A stretch of DNA of 64,000 nucleotides from positions 434,001 to 498,000 of the forward strand of contig NOKP01000002.1 in assembly GCA_002682825.1 (NCBI GenBank), in the 5' to 3' direction. A program made the position numbers and the translations under genes. Below, in pieces: positions 33,939 through 44,436 of this stretch; the first letter of the stretch is position 1; each line of letters begins with the position of its first letter. Source of the DNA: Neonectria sp. B-13 (Eukaryota; Ascomycota; Sordariomycetes; Hypocreales; Nectriaceae). Under the pieces are notes generated by a model. It saw nothing but the letters and a program-made list of their open reading frames with translations. It was not told where the DNA came from and did not search any database.

Positions 33939-35226
33939 CTACAAGATATGTTGCACCGCAGCCTTTGTATAGACTTCTTCTTCAAATGCCTTAATCAGAG
34001 GCTCAAGCGCTGGATCCGCAGGAGGAAAGACCTGGGCACCAAAGATTCCACAGAGTCCCGCCGTACGATCAATAAACTAGTCATCGTTAGCTTGTTCAAG
34101 AACCCAGATTATAAGGCAAACATACCCAGAAGATATTTGCGGCGCCGCTCCAAACCAGCGTGTTACGCCTGCGGTAATCATGCTTATCACCGTCGATTAA
34201 GAGGCCACCGAGACCCCAGTCGTATTCGCCCGTATCGGGAAAATGTCCAACAGCCCATAAGGGATCCTTCATGGCTAACTTCAGAGCCACCTTGCTGGCT
34301 GGCGAAAGCTGGGGTTGGAACATTAGAGCCGTAGTCTGCTTCTTTAACAGCTTTTCGTCGTCAACGAGAATCGAGTGTAAAACTTTCAAATAGTCTCGCA
34401 AATCAGCGAAGGCGCCTTGACCACCGAAACATTCGCTTAGTCCCTCGCTGAGGTTCCGGGTTCCCTTCTTATACACGGTTTTGCCAGTGGCGGGATCTCT
34501 GGCGGAGATTGAGGCAAGTCTTGAGGCGAGTTCCGGATTCTTTTTGGGCCAGAAAGTAATCCCTTTGATTCCAAGGGGCTCGAAAATATTGCTCTGCATG
34601 TAATCCTCAAGTGTCAAGCCCGTCACCTTCTCGATTACTTTCCCGGCCCAATCAATAGAGCTACTGTATAACCATCCTTCACCAGGCTCGTATAGCAACG
34701 GGAAGTCAAATGCTTCATCGATTGTAGAGCTGAACTTGGCTCTACCAGTATATTGAAGCCATTGCTTTATCAAAGGATTGGTAAAGGCATACGCAGCACC
34801 AGCGCTGTGAGTAAGCAACTGTCGCAAAGTAATAGGGTTACTGCGCTCCTTAGTTACTGGAATGCCGTCTTGCGTAAAACCAGTCAAGATGTCCTGCCTC
34901 GCAAGAACTGGTACAAAGCGCGTGACATCATCGTCTAACTGGATTGAACCCCTCTCCACAAGCTGGAGAGCCGCAACTGTCGTTAGCAGCTTCGTCATAG
35001 AAGCGAGAGAGAATATGGTGTCCGGAGTCAGAGTTTCTTCATCGCCTGGGCCAAGCGACCGCTTCCCAGCCACCTTCACATAGTTGAAATTGCCTAGAGG
35101 TCGGTTAGATATACCGAACACGACCGAAATTCCGTGCTTACCCGATGCATCCTTGGCCAATAGTGTGACACCAGGGACCACCCGGCCCCTGACTGCACTC
35201 TCAATCAGTTTTTCAAAATTCGACAT
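33939..35226 (-). CDS. LovD-like acyltransferase / class C beta-lactamase-fold transesterase
   Basis: Serine enzyme of the beta-lactamase fold that in LovD (lovastatin pathway) transfers an acyl group from a carrier or thioester to a hydroxyl. Exons 35226-34126 and 34076-33939 (49-nt intron) give 412 residues, practically the LovD length. SxxK is SMTK at Ser76-Lys79, the same numbers as in LovD, which supports the Met at 35226 over the one at 35235. The catalytic Tyr lies in PGEGWLYSSSIDWAGK (Tyr187). GGLLIDGD and WSGAANIFW stand where the third motif is expected, and the last exon encodes FIDRTAGLCGIFGAQVFPP, a family hallmark. Other members are simple esterases, so acyltransfer is a likely but unproven role. 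Neighbouring acyltransferase and CoA-ligase relic fit a tailoring locus. Confidence 0.9.
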
Positions 35227-35966
35227 TACGAGCAATTGTCAAAAATCTTAACCAACGTCAAATTCTCATGCTAAACCATCTGCAGTGAGTAGGGATAAGT
35301 GATATGACTGGGATGTTGTTGATGAATGAGCGAATTCTTTACACACCTAAGTGAATCTCATACGGCAGTAGCCGTCTCGGACGGAGATTAGACCTTTAAG
35401 TCCATACGCACGATGGTTGCTGGGCAAGCACGTCATCTTACTAGCAGATGAAAGCCCCGCCCTGCGTGAAGCACCAAAATCCCGTCAACCTTTCACGACT
35501 CATATGGAACATCAACACGAACACTTAATTAGACCATTGCTACATCAATCCAAGAATATGGCTTGCTTAATAAAGTGGGTAAATGCCTGGAAATATGTAG
35601 TAAATCGAGTAGGCCCTCTTTAAAATAATAAGGGTTTTGATAAAAGACCCTTGTAATTATAGATTAGCACCTACCCTATACCTTTTGGTAGGACCTGACC
35701 ATCACGTAACCCGGCGAGCATTACCATATATGTTTAGCATCATTACAGTGAGTGATGTAGGCCTTGGAATTACTGCTGCTGTTTAACATACGGCTGCTGC
35801 ATCAGCTAGTAGACTAAATCGACCGGGGAGGAGTATGTAAATGGCTGAACGAGCCACCGCCGCAGTGCTGGTTTGAATTTGTTCAAAGCGAAGCATTAAT
35901 TAGCTGTGCGTATGAGAAACCACGTGTAAGACCCTGGTCTACCAACATAATCCATATCCTCCTGCA
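35227..35966. other. Intergenic
   Basis: Promoter region of the LovD-like gene, then AT-rich sequence at about 35600-35680. No gene recognised. Confidence 0.45.
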
Positions 35967-36885
35967 ATGTTACAGCAGCTGCCCCGAGAACTCTGTTGCG
36001 CCATCTTTTCTGATTGAGGCAGTTGCGATACAAGGAATCTACGCGCAACATGCTCAGCATTGAAGGAAGTCATCCACCTACGTGTCGACCGCGTCTTCTT
36101 GTCCGCCAATCATCTCAACATCCAGGTGTTCCGTGCTATTGGGGATCACGACACCTTCCGCCACGGCGTCACTGAAATTGTCTGGGACGACGCGCGCCTA
36201 TCGAGAGGGCCGGAGCTTGAAGAGGAGCGATTCGAATACATAGACGACGACCCCGACGACATCGTGGTGGAGAACGCGTGCCCTTTCTGGTTCAAAAAGG
36301 GTCGCCTAGAAAGCTCGTATCAGCAAGCTGGCTGCGAGCCACCCGACGAGACGCTGGGTTTGGAGGAGTCGTGGGATTATTACAAAACGTTCCTGTATGA
36401 CCAAGACGAGGTTCTAGCCTCCAACGCTGACATCGAGGCATTCGAATACGGACTGCAGCGTTTTCCCTCCCTGATACGGGTTACCATTACGCCTGCAACT
36501 CACGGGCGTCTATGGCAGCCGCTCTGCATGACCCCGTTGATCAGGGCCTTCCCTCGCCGCACTGCCGGCATCGCTGCGTTCCGTCGAACTTAGCCACCTG
36601 GGCTGGTGCAGAAAGTGCGACAGCTACATGAACTTGCTGGTAGAGATGCGCGATTTCCTGGACTGGCGCACGCGACCGGCGGAAGAGAGACCAACGGTGG
36701 TGGTGGCGGTTTCGTCGTCTCTAAGAGAAGATGGGCGCGTTGTTTGGGTCGACAAGTCCGTCGGCTCTTTTCTATACGGGGACGGGAAGAATCCATTTCA
36801 GGATGAAAACGACAACTTCATGGTTCCGGGGCGAGGCAGAATTGAGCGGGACATATTTGATCAAAGTTTCGCGCGCCCTTATTAG
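35967..36885 (+). pseudogene. F-box protein pseudogene
   Basis: From the ATG at 35967 the frame reads MLQQLPRELCCAIFSD and then TGA, after which the same frame continues with RNLRATCSALKEVIHLRVDR and TFRHGVTEIVWDDARL. The first segment is the F-box (LPxEL...IxxxL...RNLRxTC), which recruits substrates to SCF ubiquitin ligases via Skp1. After about 36480 the frame shifts, and a later frame carries EMRDFLDWRT, VVWVDKSVGSFLYGDG and ERDIFDQSFARPY before the stop at 36885, the usual end of this large fungal F-box family. One nonsense codon and at least one frameshift make it a pseudogene, unless the region contains an unrecognised intron around the TGA. Confidence 0.7.
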
Positions 36886-36920
36886 GCAGATAGTTGGCTT
36901 GCGTCTTCCATTCTCTTTTA

Positions 36921-37011
36921 TTGCAGGGAAGTTATTGGATTGCGGGCACTTTCTCATCAGACTGGTCGGCGAAACTCGAAGAAGAGATCAAAGAAGCTGC
37001 ATAAAGGAAAT
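36921..37011 (+). pseudogene. Detached copy of the acyltransferase 3' end
   Basis: These 91 bases align without gaps to 33569-33659, the end of the acyltransferase at 32094-33652. I count about 8 mismatches by eye, the two last bases aside. The copy keeps the reading SYWIAGTFSSDW, KLEEEIKEAA and then a stop (TAA instead of TAG), plus a few bases of 3' sequence. Nothing further upstream of it resembles the gene; the F-box pseudogene ends 36 bp before. It is a remnant of a second acyltransferase copy or of a segmental duplication. Confidence 0.85.
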
Positions 37012-37142
37012 ATCAAACTTTCGTCAATGGGGGCGCCAACGCCAGAACCATAATATGCTTAAGTAGTAGTCTTCACAGTCAGAAGTCTCATAAGACATGG
37101 TCGCTACAGTCTACCCTGACTTCTCATTGTATACATGTCCCG

Positions 37143-39246
37143 TCATCTAGTCAAATATTGCATTAGTGTGGGCTCTGACTGCATATCCATGGAAAGTAAG
37201 AGTTACTGCTATACTTACCAAAAATGGGCCAAGGTACGTGAGTGGGATTCCAGCATCACTGCTGTGGTATGGAGGAACCCCCCAGCCTCGCTGACTAGGG
37301 CAGTCAATGAACTCGTGAGGATTGTTGTGGTTCCTTATTTCTTGAATCGGGTTGTAGTCAAAGTTGAACTCGCACACTGGAGTGTTTGACTACATGGAGT
37401 TGTCAGAATAATCATCGCTAACGACTTGCTAGGTTTTGAGTAATGCAAAAACTTACGACACAGCTAAGTGAAAGATCGTCCACATCGAAGGCTTCCGTGC
37501 CATTCTGGCCGCGGCAGGATTGAGGGTCAATATAAAGCTCTTTCGGGGTTGTCCATTCGCGTTCAAATGCGACGCTGAGGAAGGATTCCATCTGATCCAT
37601 GCCGATATCTAAAGTTCGTTAGCTCCTACGACGCGGAGTAGTCAACATAACAAAACGCACCGTCTGCTTTAGCAAGTCCATACGAATCTTTGCCATCGTA
37701 CCAGATTGGCCCACAAATGCCGTTGTCATCAAGCTTGGTACAATCATAGGCAGAAATGGGGATTTTCGTGGGATCGGTACTAGGGCTTGTACTGGTCAGT
37801 AAGCGAAACACAAAAAACAAGGAAATGTGGTGGCTTGCTTCTTCACAACGAAATATCCGGAGGCTTGAATTGCCTGATTAAACACCCATTTCAATAGGTT
37901 ATGAAACATGAAACTTGTATCCTCTGGAAGGCTGGTGGCCATTCGCTGTGTAGATGTCAGCAATTGCAGGATCTCGCTGGTAAAGGGTATCTCACTTGAC
38001 TAAAAGCGCCATTAGAGGTGAGGGCGTAAAATGTATCAAAATCCGTCTGAATCTCTGTCAATGCGTTCCCAACAGCCTTTTGGAAATCGTCGACATGCTG
38101 TGACAAAGTCTCAGACAGACCCTCCCAAGGGACTTCTTGAACTTCTGTCTTGGGAAATAAGATGTTGAACAACCCAGAACCCGCCCCCAGCACACCGGTC
38201 AAAGCAGCAAATACTAGAGGTGCGCCTGTTCCAGTTAGGAGGCCACCTAGGACCTATAGTATTAAAGAGTGGTCAGTGTCTAGTCCCATGCATTTTATGC
38301 ACATCACTCACAGCAAATTGGCCAGTTGCTACAGCCCAGATAGGACCAAACAGAGGGGTGTTGGGGTTCTTTGTAACAGGCGGCGAGACGGTCTTGACGA
38401 TCTCAGCAACGGTTCCACTGACAGAATAGTTAGCTACTACTACCCAAACCTAAGATTAAGTAGATTGCACCTACACCGCTTCAGCTTGACCATTGATTAA
38501 GGCTTGGTGGTAGTTTGAAAAGAATTGGTTGATGGCTTTCAATTAGTGAGCAAGTTATGCAATGAAATAGGAAAAGTACTTACAGTAGATGTTCCAGAAG
38601 ACCTGGACAAGTTTTGTGTTAGATTAAAAGTTCTCAATACATAGGTGACGGTGAAGCACTTACGTAGAACTCATGGTAGGAGATGTAACCAGCGTTACGT
38701 CCACTTGGAGGGGGCGAGCAGCCGTTGATCGAGATGATGTCGCAAGTCCAGGTGATGTAGCCCTAATAATGTATGTTGGTTCGAGGAGTGCAGGTTAGAA
38801 GCTCTGGCCTGTCTTACAGCATTATCCAAATAGCAGCGGGAGAATCCTTTCTCAGCAGCTGTACAATTAGCACCATTTTCTGACCACCAATCCTATAAGC
38901 TGTTAGCTCTAAGACCAAATGAGTTCATGCTGACAAGCCCACATTCAAGTGATTGTTAATCTCTAAGATCTCCCAACATTCCGGATTGATTCTACACCAC
39001 GTTTGTATCAGTCACTTGGTCGATAGCTTCAGGGATATTAAGATGCAGTGCAAGTACCCTTTCGATGAAAAGAATGAACAATCCTCGACTGTGAGGTCTA
39101 TCAGAGAGTCCGGCTGCGTCAGTAATCATTGAACAATAGTGGTAATTTGAAGATTGTGTCCTACTTTGAGCGTCCTGTGCTAGTGCCGGTGCTAAGAAAT
39201 TGATTGAAAGGGCCAGCCAAAGCATAGCCGAATAAGAAAAAACCAT
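37143..39246 (-). CDS. Secreted protein of unknown function, 14 exons
   Basis: Predicted extracellular protein, 461 residues. Exons: 39246-39165, 39097-39058, 38991-38943, 38892-38818, 38762-38664, 38602-38584, 38535-38475, 38417-38312, 38253-37996, 37945-37839, 37791-37661, 37608-37457, 37389-37219 and 37178-37143; every junction is in phase. MVFSYSAMLWLALSINFLAPALA is a signal peptide. The mature start NLTVEDCSFFSSKGINPECW and later INGCSPPPSGRNAGYI, SAYDCTKLDDNGICG and VCEFNFDY carry spaced cysteines. A glycine/hydrophobic stretch (VLGGLLTGTGAPLVFAALTG) then LSQHVDDFQKAVGNALTEI suggests a membrane-interacting or helical core. Exon 6 is only 19 nt. Intron 10 is GC-AG (AA|GCAAGC). The last 40-nt intron is short; reading through it gives an alternative C-terminus. 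It resembles uncharacterised fungal secreted proteins. Function unknown. Confidence 0.82.
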
Positions 39247-40098
39247 CTCAAGTGTTAAGAGACAGTGAAAGAGCTTTGAAAGAGTAGAATAGATCAGATA
39301 GAACGACCGGAATGCTTTTGACCTTCCGCTGTACTAGGGGGCTCACAGCTACGTCTTTAAATCAATCGATGCTGGGAGCATGTTCATCAGATGTCACTCC
39401 TGCGCCAATTGAGACGGGAACGCCGAACAACGACATGATTAAAGTTTAGTCTGAGTCACTCAGCCCTGAGTATCCGCAGCTGTGCATCACTTCCTCGTAT
39501 TTTAGACGAGTAGATGAGTGGGTGACGCAATCATAAGGAAATTCTGCTTATCCGTTGCAGAAGAAGATTAAACGGAAGGTGGCAATGGGGTTTGAGCACA
39601 TGTCAAGTCAATGAGCCTGTTCCTGTCAAGCTGTTGGAAGGAAGTTGCGGGGACTCTTAAGAGGGTGCATGTAAGTGAAACAATTAAAGGAGTCTTGGCG
39701 GCTAAGTTGCGCCCATTTAAATCAAAGCATTAAATAAATAAGGTTTGTCTATTATCAGTTCTCCACTACCGGGCGATATGCATCCCGGCAATAGCTGTTA
39801 CAGATACCTGGCAGGGGCACCCTGGATGCTGAATCCAGCTTCCAGAAAGGGTTGTAAGATCCTGCAAGGATGTTTGACTTTCAGAGCCAAGGATTTTGTT
39901 ACAAGGTCTTGTTTGAAATATGAGGAACTTTACTTTGAATGGCCTGGCAATACTATACGGGATCTGACGTTATGTCCTGGAATATGATACTCAGCTGCAC
40001 ATGTAAATAAGAATAGCAAGCTATCCTGTTCCCATACACTTGTTCCATACACACATATTCAATCACCCGTTGTCTCTTATTTCTCTCGAACTTTCATC
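39247..40098. other. Intergenic between divergent genes
   Basis: Upstream regions of two secreted-protein genes. The frame at 39745-39987 has no motif. Nothing else recognised. Confidence 0.45.
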
Positions 40099-40515
40099 AT
40101 GTCTCCTCGCTCAATTTACTGGATTTGTTCCATTTTAGCAATCACTACACCTGTGATAGCTTCCAGCTGCTGCTGGGGCGACTATTGGGCCGGCGAGTAT
40201 TGGCTTGCCTTGAAATGGGACGAGCCCGCCGGCACTGCCAGATGTGGGCTCTCGGGAAAATTTCCTGAAGGGACCAAATGTTCGATCGAAACGTCGAAGA
40301 ATGACGACGGTTACCAGCAGGCAGTGGCCAACTTGACGTTTGGCGCCGACACAACGCCGTTTAAGTTCCGAATTGGCATCAATGCAGATGGTTGCAAGCT
40401 GTGGAATAGCGACGAGGTGCTCACTGGATGGGAAGGCTGGGGAGCATATCTGTTTGAAGGCCATGAGCTCACCTCGCAAGAAATGAGCTTTTGCGACAGT
40501 GCCGTTGCAGCATAG
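40099..40515 (+). CDS. Small secreted protein (effector candidate)
   Basis: Single-exon gene for 138 residues. MSPRSIYWICSILAITTPVIA is a signal peptide; the mature protein begins SSCCWGDYWAGEYW and is rich in Trp, Tyr and Gly. Cysteines occur as a pair at the N-terminus, then in ARCGLSG, GTKCSIE, DGCKLW and SFCDSAVAA, giving six in the mature chain. The predicted product is acidic overall. Size, secretion signal and even Cys count fit fungal effectors or antimicrobial proteins, but no family motif is recognised. TATA-like sequence is not obvious. It is one of three small secreted genes between 37 and 42 kb. Confidence 0.8.
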   Translation: MSPRSIYWICSILAITTPVIASSCCWGDYWAGEYWLALKWDEPAGTARCGLSGKFPEGTKCSIETSKNDDGYQQAVANLTFGADTTPFKFRIGINADGCKLWNSDEVLTGWEGWGAYLFEGHELTSQEMSFCDSAVAA

Positions 40516-41293
40516 GTCATGTAAGGTAGCTCTTCAATCACTATTCCAGACCGATGACTAATTATTCTCCCAAGGTCACGGCCAAGCGAGACTCAGTGAC
40601 CACATACTAGTCGAATAGTTCGTGGTTGTAGGAAGAAAATGGGAGTAAATAGGGTAGGATGGTATTAAGTAGTTAAGTGCCTACAATTTGCTAGTGGTTA
40701 TTAAGTAAAACGGCCTGGAAATCTTGTTATAATGGGTTCACTCTTTTCTTGACCATGTCTGTTAATGCGTGACAACATTTAACTCGTTTGTGGAAATGGA
40801 CGTTGACACGTTTTTGCCTGCCATCTCTTGATGCCTCTGGAGTCGCTTTGCTTCAAGTGGATGGTGAGTTAAAGCGTCAAGGGTTGTCTCTGTCCCCCGA
40901 GACAAATCGGGATAGATTTATTGGGTTATCAGCATCCCTGGTAACCGTCTCCATATATGAATGACTTTAGACTTTCTAGAATCTTAAGATTTGTTTTAAG
41001 GGGCTGGTATCCGGAGTGGCCGATACTACATTGAACGAATGTTACCAGACCTGAAACCTGATCATCACACGGGGTTTGGCATGATCGGGGTATGAATACG
41101 AATAGATCTTACTTCTTCGAGATGAGTTGACGTATTCCCCGCACTGGCCATGTCGTACTTGGGCTCCCCTTGAATTTGTGATTGAGAATTTGTCTCCCTC
41201 GCATAGTTATAAGAGCCCGACGAGACCTTGCGTTTAATAAAATGTGCTCATTCCCTTTGCTGGAACTGAAGAATTTCGAAAGGGTCCTTAAAA
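40516..41293. other. Intergenic
   Basis: No gene recognised; contains the upstream region of the next secreted protein. Confidence 0.45.
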
Positions 41294-41765
41294 ATGTTTG
41301 TCAAGGCTGGGATTCTTTTTTCCGTCGTGGCTTACCTGGCCCCTCTGTAAGTGAAATCGACTAAAAAGAACCAGGCTGGCATTCTAACATGAAGGACAGC
41401 GCGTATGCAAACGAGCACTCAAAATGTTATTGCACCGCTGATGATGCGTCTTACAAATGCGTCACCGAAAAGGCCTGTGAGCTTTACGGGGCGGGGATGC
41501 AAATCTTCGAGTCATATAATCCGAATCTTGTCAACATTACAATGCTATGGCATGTGAGTAGATTTACCCTCATGCGAAGGAAGTCTATGGGATCTAGCTG
41601 ACCTGTTGTCTTTTCTAGGTTTGTGCATCATTGAATGTTGATAAGGGTGGAAAGATGGCATACGTCTCCGCTTTCGGCGGCAACGAGTTTTCAGATGCTT
41701 GCCAACAAGGAGCAGCGGCGTGTCCAGATGTAGAAGGGAAGAAAATCAGTTCCAAGTGTGATTGA
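41294..41765 (+). CDS. Small c-terminally cysteine-rich secreted protein, three exons
   Basis: Easily missed because of its small exons: 41294-41346, 41400-41553 and 41619-41765, giving 117 residues. Introns of 53 and 65 nt have GTAAGT/GTGAGT donors. MFVKAGILFSVVAYLAPLAYA is the signal peptide, split by the first intron. The mature chain has EHSKCYCTADDASYKCVTE, then KACELYGAGM, VCASLNVDKGG, SDACQQGAAACPDVEG and SSKCD, eight cysteines in all. This is a typical disulfide-rich fungal effector layout, and the CxC...C pattern near the N-terminus recurs in uncharacterised secreted proteins. Function unknown. Confidence 0.82.
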
Positions 41766-42218
41766 GAGTAGATGCACTGCGTTGTATTGTTTCTCGGGTC
41801 TAGAGGTGCAAGGTTGCATATATTACACTGTCGAGGGCGAACAATTTTGTTTCTTTGGAACTGTATAAGTACAGGGCCATTGATTGCAATGACAGCCAGT
41901 GGTTCTGAATTTTAAACTATATCATATCCTATTGTCACATCCATGCCCTAAAAGCGGATGGCCGACACAATTGCAGAGAGTCAACGAGCGAGCAAATGAG
42001 CAAGATGGGTCTCGACGCGCAACAGCTTATTCCGGGAGTCACCATGTATTGTCTACCCCGCTTGACGGCTTGGCGGCGTCCCCTTAAGTATGACAAGGCC
42101 CTAGGGTCGCACGCGTCGGTCAAGCCAACCAACGCATCATAACTTCAAGAGTAAGTTGAAAGTTCATAAACTTCCAGCTAACCTGCCACTACTATACATA
42201 CTTTACCTAGAAGAAATA
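41766..42218. other. Intergenic
   Basis: Downstream regions of the secreted protein and of the HeLo-E2 gene. Nothing recognised. Confidence 0.45.
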
Positions 42219-44436
42219 TTAATGGCTCTTACTGGCCCAATTTGCCTCTTTAAGCAACCTCCAAACCATATCCCGCTTCCTGGGCGGAGACTCGGATTTA
42301 GTCTGGCGCTCTGGCTCCGGCTCTGGCTCTGACTCTGGCTCTATTCTGGTCTCTACCTTTCCCGTCATCTGTTTCACTCCCTCCTTAGTCCATAGGCTTC
42401 TAAAGCGGTCATTAGAACTGGGCGGAAAACGACGAGAACAACGCGGACGTTTAGGGTCAGTGACCCTACTATACTGAGACTGAGACACGTTCGAGTCTAT
42501 TTCGTGGATACGTTGAGTCAACCGCAGAATCGACAGGGAATCATCATCGGACTCGTCCAGTTCAGAGGGTAAGATGGTTGACAAACCAGTCTGTCCTGTG
42601 TGAACACCAGCCCAGACGACTGAGTCCTCAAAGAGCAGATCTTCGGGAGATGGCGGCTGAGCAGTGGCGTACATTCCAGTGTATTGTCTGGCTGTCTTGC
42701 AGTAGCCCTCGTAGTCCGTGATATAGGTCGCGGCGATCTCTGGCACCAAGGGATCCTCGACGTTGGGACAGGCAAGCAAGCCACAAAGCGCAGTCAATAA
42801 CGCGCCGAGAGAGTAGCGGTTGGAAGAACCTTCCGCGAACCATGATCCCCTTGAGCGACCCGTCATGGTAAACATGTAGCATTGTAAATTCGGGTCATCC
42901 CACCAACGTTGATAGTCCGCACAGATGGCTCCGTTGGGGTCGATGTTGGGATGATAAATCCTTGTCTGAAACCGCAGCAGTGGCGGGTCTGCTGATTGAG
43001 TCTCGGGGTACTTGACGCTGATCCAGAAAACTCCACCTTCATAGGGCGTGTCGGGGGGGCCTTCGATGCTGGCTAGGATTTTGTCGAGGCTGTCCCCAAC
43101 AGGAGCCGCGCTGACAAATGGGACGCCGGCGTTTCTGATAGCTCTTAGCTCCAGAAAGACTCGCCGCGCTGCTGACTCTCCTTTGTCGGCGCTAACAAGG
43201 AGGCTGGTCGACTTCTGTTTCCAGGTTTCCTCGTCAATACGCTTCACAGGAGTCAACGCTTCGCCATAATGCAGTGAGCCAGAGTCGAACTTCAAATGTG
43301 GGGATTGTAGAGGTGTCTCGCCTATCAGGCTGGACATGAGACGTTGGTTCTGTGGAATGTCCTCAACAGTGAATTCCTCTGGCTCGAGTTTGTCGTTTTC
43401 TTCGACGGCCGTGTTTGTGTCATTTTGGCCAATTACTAGAAAAGGAAGCTGTTTGACTTGAGACTTGACCTGCCCATAAAGCCAACGCCTCGAGTTCATC
43501 AACGCGTTCGGCGGCCGGCCACGATTATCTGGAGGTGGGTCGAATCCCAAAGAATCCTCGCCAAGCGCTGGTAATGACCCTCGCTCAGGCCCGTGCGTTG
43601 GTGCCGTATGGTACGACTGAGTGCTTCCAGTCATTCTTGATCTGTTGGCTTGAGACAAGACCGAGCTCCCGGTAAGGCCAAGACGAATACTGGCTGTATC
43701 TGATACGATCCTCAGAGACGCAGATGATTCATCCAAAGAGGTGACTTCCTGGAGAAGATGGAGGCTGCGGGTATCTGAGATAGACTCAACCTCTTCAGTC
43801 AGTAGAGCCTGCTGACGCTCCAACACGCCAAGGGTGCTCGTGATACCCTCCAGGCCATCCATGATGTCTTTGATGTTGGTGATCACCGCCCTGAACCTAG
43901 TAGAGTCGTGAACAGCCCATCTTGTCACCGTCCAGGTTGACTTCGTCTTCTGGTTCTTCCGAATCCGCGCTTTGAACGATTCGAACCTGTCTCGGAAGAT
44001 GGTCAAGCCAACTGAGGACTCTGCTTCCAGTGTCGTAACATCATCTCCGCCGATGCCATCCTGGAGCTCATATCTGCCCGTGACGACTTCGGCGTTCTGG
44101 AGCAGCAGACATAGATTGTTAAGGGCAGACTCAATTGCTGGCCTTATGTCGCCTCTCTCGAGTGAGTTGTTGTACGGGATTCTGTGACCCGAAGGGCCGG
44201 GGACGAGGCCGAGGGTCTCGCCCCAGAGAACGAGGCGAATCCTCTGCAATGCGAGCTGCCCAAGTCAGATCAGAGACAAGGCTCGAGCGAGGTACTAGGC
44301 CTCTTACTTGTGCACATAGTAAGTCAAACTCCTGTCCAAAATTACGCGAATTTACAACGATGTCGAAGTTTTGAATACAGGCTGCGAAGAGCCCTGATAT
44401 GCCGAGGGCACCAAGTACCAACCCAGCGACCTCCAT
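42219..44436 (-). CDS. HeLo-domain / ubiquitin-conjugating (E2) fusion protein
   Basis: Predicted 717-residue protein joining a cell-death-type domain to an E2 enzyme. Exons 44436-44308 and 44243-42219 (64-nt intron) are in phase. Residues 1-215 match the HeLo (HET-s/LopB) domain: MEVAGLVLGALGISGLFAAC, FDLLCAQ joined to RIRLVLWGETLGL, and a following helical region. A low-complexity linker runs to about 395. Residues about 400-560 are a UBC fold: RRVFLELRAIRNAG, EGPPDTPYEGGVFWISVKYP, then YHPNIDPNGAIC with the HPN motif and the catalytic Cys (Cys484) at canonical spacing, and LLACPNVEDPLVPEIAATY. About 18 extra residues lie after the Trp-Trp following the Cys. The C-terminus has Glu-Pro repeats (EPESEPEPEPE) and a basic end. 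HeLo domains form membrane pores when oligomerised; E2s transfer ubiquitin. Coupling is inference. Divergent from the gene at 45464. Confidence 0.88.
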
